A DNA stretch of 64,000 nucleotides. It comes from Emcibacter sp. SYSU 3D8 (GTDB taxonomy: Bacteria > Pseudomonadota > Alphaproteobacteria > SMXS01). The DNA lies in contig NZ_JBBYXK010000004.1 of NCBI RefSeq assembly GCF_039655875.1, positions 248,001 through 312,000 of the forward strand, given 5' to 3'. Each line of letters starts with the position of its first letter. Positions within the stretch are counted from its first letter, which is position 1. Made by a program: the position numbers and the translations under genes. This document shows positions 63,701 through 64,000 of the stretch, piece after piece. The notes under the pieces were generated by a model, which saw nothing but the letters and a program-made list of their open reading frames with translations, searched no databases and was not told where the DNA came from.

Positions 63701-64000
63701 GGAAATGGGGCGCGACGCCGGTCTCCAGCGGAAACCGCGACATCAGCGACTGACAGAAGGCGTGGATGGTCTCGATTCTCAGGCCGCCGGGCACGTCCAG
63801 AACCTCGGCAAACAGCCGGCGCGCCTTGGCCATGCGGGCCGTATTGGGCGGCACGCCTTCCAGCTCGCACAGCGCATCGTAAAGCTTCTCCTCCGGTGCG
63901 GTCGCCCAGGCCGCCAGGTTGGCGTTGACGCGGTTGGCCATCTCGGCGGCGGCGGCCTTGGTGAAGGTCAGGCACAGGATGCCCTGCGGCCGCGCATCCG
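60729..64000 (-). CDS. addA: AddA double-strand break repair helicase-nuclease, 5' end cut by window edge
   Basis: About 1090 residues are visible; the N-terminus with Walker A lies beyond the right edge, since the frame stays open past 63941 (ILCLTFTKAAAAEMANRVNA is helicase motif Ia). Motifs seen in order: IETIHAFCQSLMSRFPLETG, ILVDEAQDTNPDQWAVIAAL (II), FAVGDAKQSIYSFQRAEPAQ (III), ALTLSFRST (IV), VMTVHGAKGLQAPIVFLPDT (V), YVALTRAGDRLYVCG (VI), and the C-terminal RecB-type nuclease motif EVVIVDYKTNRPP. It resects DNA ends with AddB. It belongs to the alphaproteobacterial AddA type. Confidence 0.97.
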   Translation of the reverse strand, partial: DARPQGILCLTFTKAAAAEMANRVNANLAAWATAPEEKLYDALCELEGVPPNTARMAKARRLFAEVLDVPGGLRIETIHAFCQSLMSRFPLETGVAPHFQVLDDHSAAELRQEATAGVLVAAQTGRNAALSEALDFVSAHITDLKFGELLDMLAGRPDALGDGNDHSAIFRLLGADPDMTASAIAEAACQDAMIAVAALRRATAALARGSKTDQQRGAQINLWLDLDVAGRVAGVEIYFRAYLTATSGFSQPLKTLATKAVAAASPEALAALADEAERLIEVAYRLKAARAAHASRALATLGRALTRNYQRLKRQRAVLDYDDLIAKARALVTGNAPWVLYKLDEGLDHILVDEAQDTNPDQWAVIAALAHEFFTGEGARDTNRTLFAVGDAKQSIYSFQRAEPAQFEEMRQVFQHRVTQAEKVFHHGALTLSFRSTEAVLKLVDTVFEKDEARIGLVFREQEARIAHEAHRKDVPGLVELWPTEVPQEVETSGNWEPPVARREIKPADTRLADRIARQIAHWLSSGEKLESKDRPILPDDIMILVRRRNDFFTAMVRALKRAGVPVAGVDRMVLTDQLAVMDLLALGRFVLMPEDDLTLAVVLKSPLVGLSEDNLFALAHGRDGRLWQALSDRRDEPAFAAARSFLDGCLARADRIPPYEFFAQVLDTGRRRAMLERLGPDALDPLDEFLALALDYERSHPPSLQGFIHWVEAAETEVKRELEQGKGEVRVMTVHGAKGLQAPIVFLPDTCGIPNEGRDIYWLDDPGGKPVLAWPMNKDNAVGAIADARDAVKRKRDEEYNRQLYVALTRAGDRLYVCGYETQRGRSANCWYNLVADAFDRLEAEAAEDFDGNAVRRFRMGAGKVEPDKKAAVAELALTPPDWLTSPPPPEPAPVRPLAPSRPSLPEMPVRSPMDATDRERFLRGTLLHRLLQWLPDMPPGQWHGAALRFLRQPGHGIPETAVLRWTDEVMAVLEDPACAALFGPGSAAEVPVTGLLGTIAISGQIDRLAVTETEVVIVDYKTNRPPPVRAEDVPPLYLRQLAAYRDLMRRIYPDRPVRCALLWTDGPSLMTLPDRLLDPHGQVTPAV

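Overview
The window is 64 kb of a GC-rich alphaproteobacterial chromosome. Several conserved blocks indicate this class: lptC-lptA-lptB-rpoN-hpf-ptsN, aroA-cmk-rpsA-sppA-ihfB-lapA-pyrF-trpF-trpB-trpA-accD-folC, an addA-trxA pair with an alphaproteobacterial-type AddA, a DUF1150/Hsp20 pair, a TIGR02300 protein and an NDUFA9-like protein. I cannot name the genus from sequence alone. Two accessory regions interrupt the core.

Layout. 1-3130 holds non-core genes: a SnoaL-like protein cut by the window edge, a small secreted protein and a CsgG-like protein. 3131-10650 is an integrative element of about 7.5 kb inserted at the 3' end of a tRNA-Ser(GGA). A copy of the tRNA end lies at both boundaries, tandem GTCCCCACA repeats lie inside each boundary, and a P4-type integrase sits next to the tRNA. 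Its backbone is integrase, AlpA-like regulator, winged-helix protein, PC4-like protein and a putative HUH replication protein. Its cargo is a lone AAA ATPase, a conserved family of unknown function, a secreted SNase-like protein, a tiny membrane protein coupled to a secreted Rap1a/Tai-like protein, a zinc-ribbon protein and a second diverged copy of the tiny protein. All of its genes point away from the tRNA.

10851-20245 is core: two tandem DUF2569-like membrane proteins, lepA, an Hsp20, and rpmI-rplT-pheS-pheT (minus strand, with a terminator-like hairpin just before pheS), then a TraB/GumN protein. 20246-25285 is a second accessory region that separates rpmI-rplT-pheST from thrS-infC, genes normally adjacent. 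It carries a phytanoyl-CoA dioxygenase-like protein, an AraC/GyrI regulator, a GNAT gene with an in-frame stop, two MITE-like 90-bp repeats and a truncated IS1182-type transposase.

25286-46194 is mostly cell-envelope and housekeeping: infC, thrS, DUF898, an M48 peptidase, a glycosyltransferase with an apparent 5' frameshift, a hydrolase, queG, GST, tRNA-Leu, rnd, the LPS-transport genes lptCAB, sigma-54, nitrogen-PTS, Hsp20, a Sel1/SPOR protein and an orphan modA. 46493-58296 starts with tRNA-Ala and continues as a long plus-strand run covering the last steps to chorismate, nucleotide metabolism, ribosomal protein S1, tryptophan synthesis, fatty-acid initiation and folate. 58371-64000 is minus strand: a Rieske oxygenase, a Nudix hydrolase, trxA, and addA running off the right edge.
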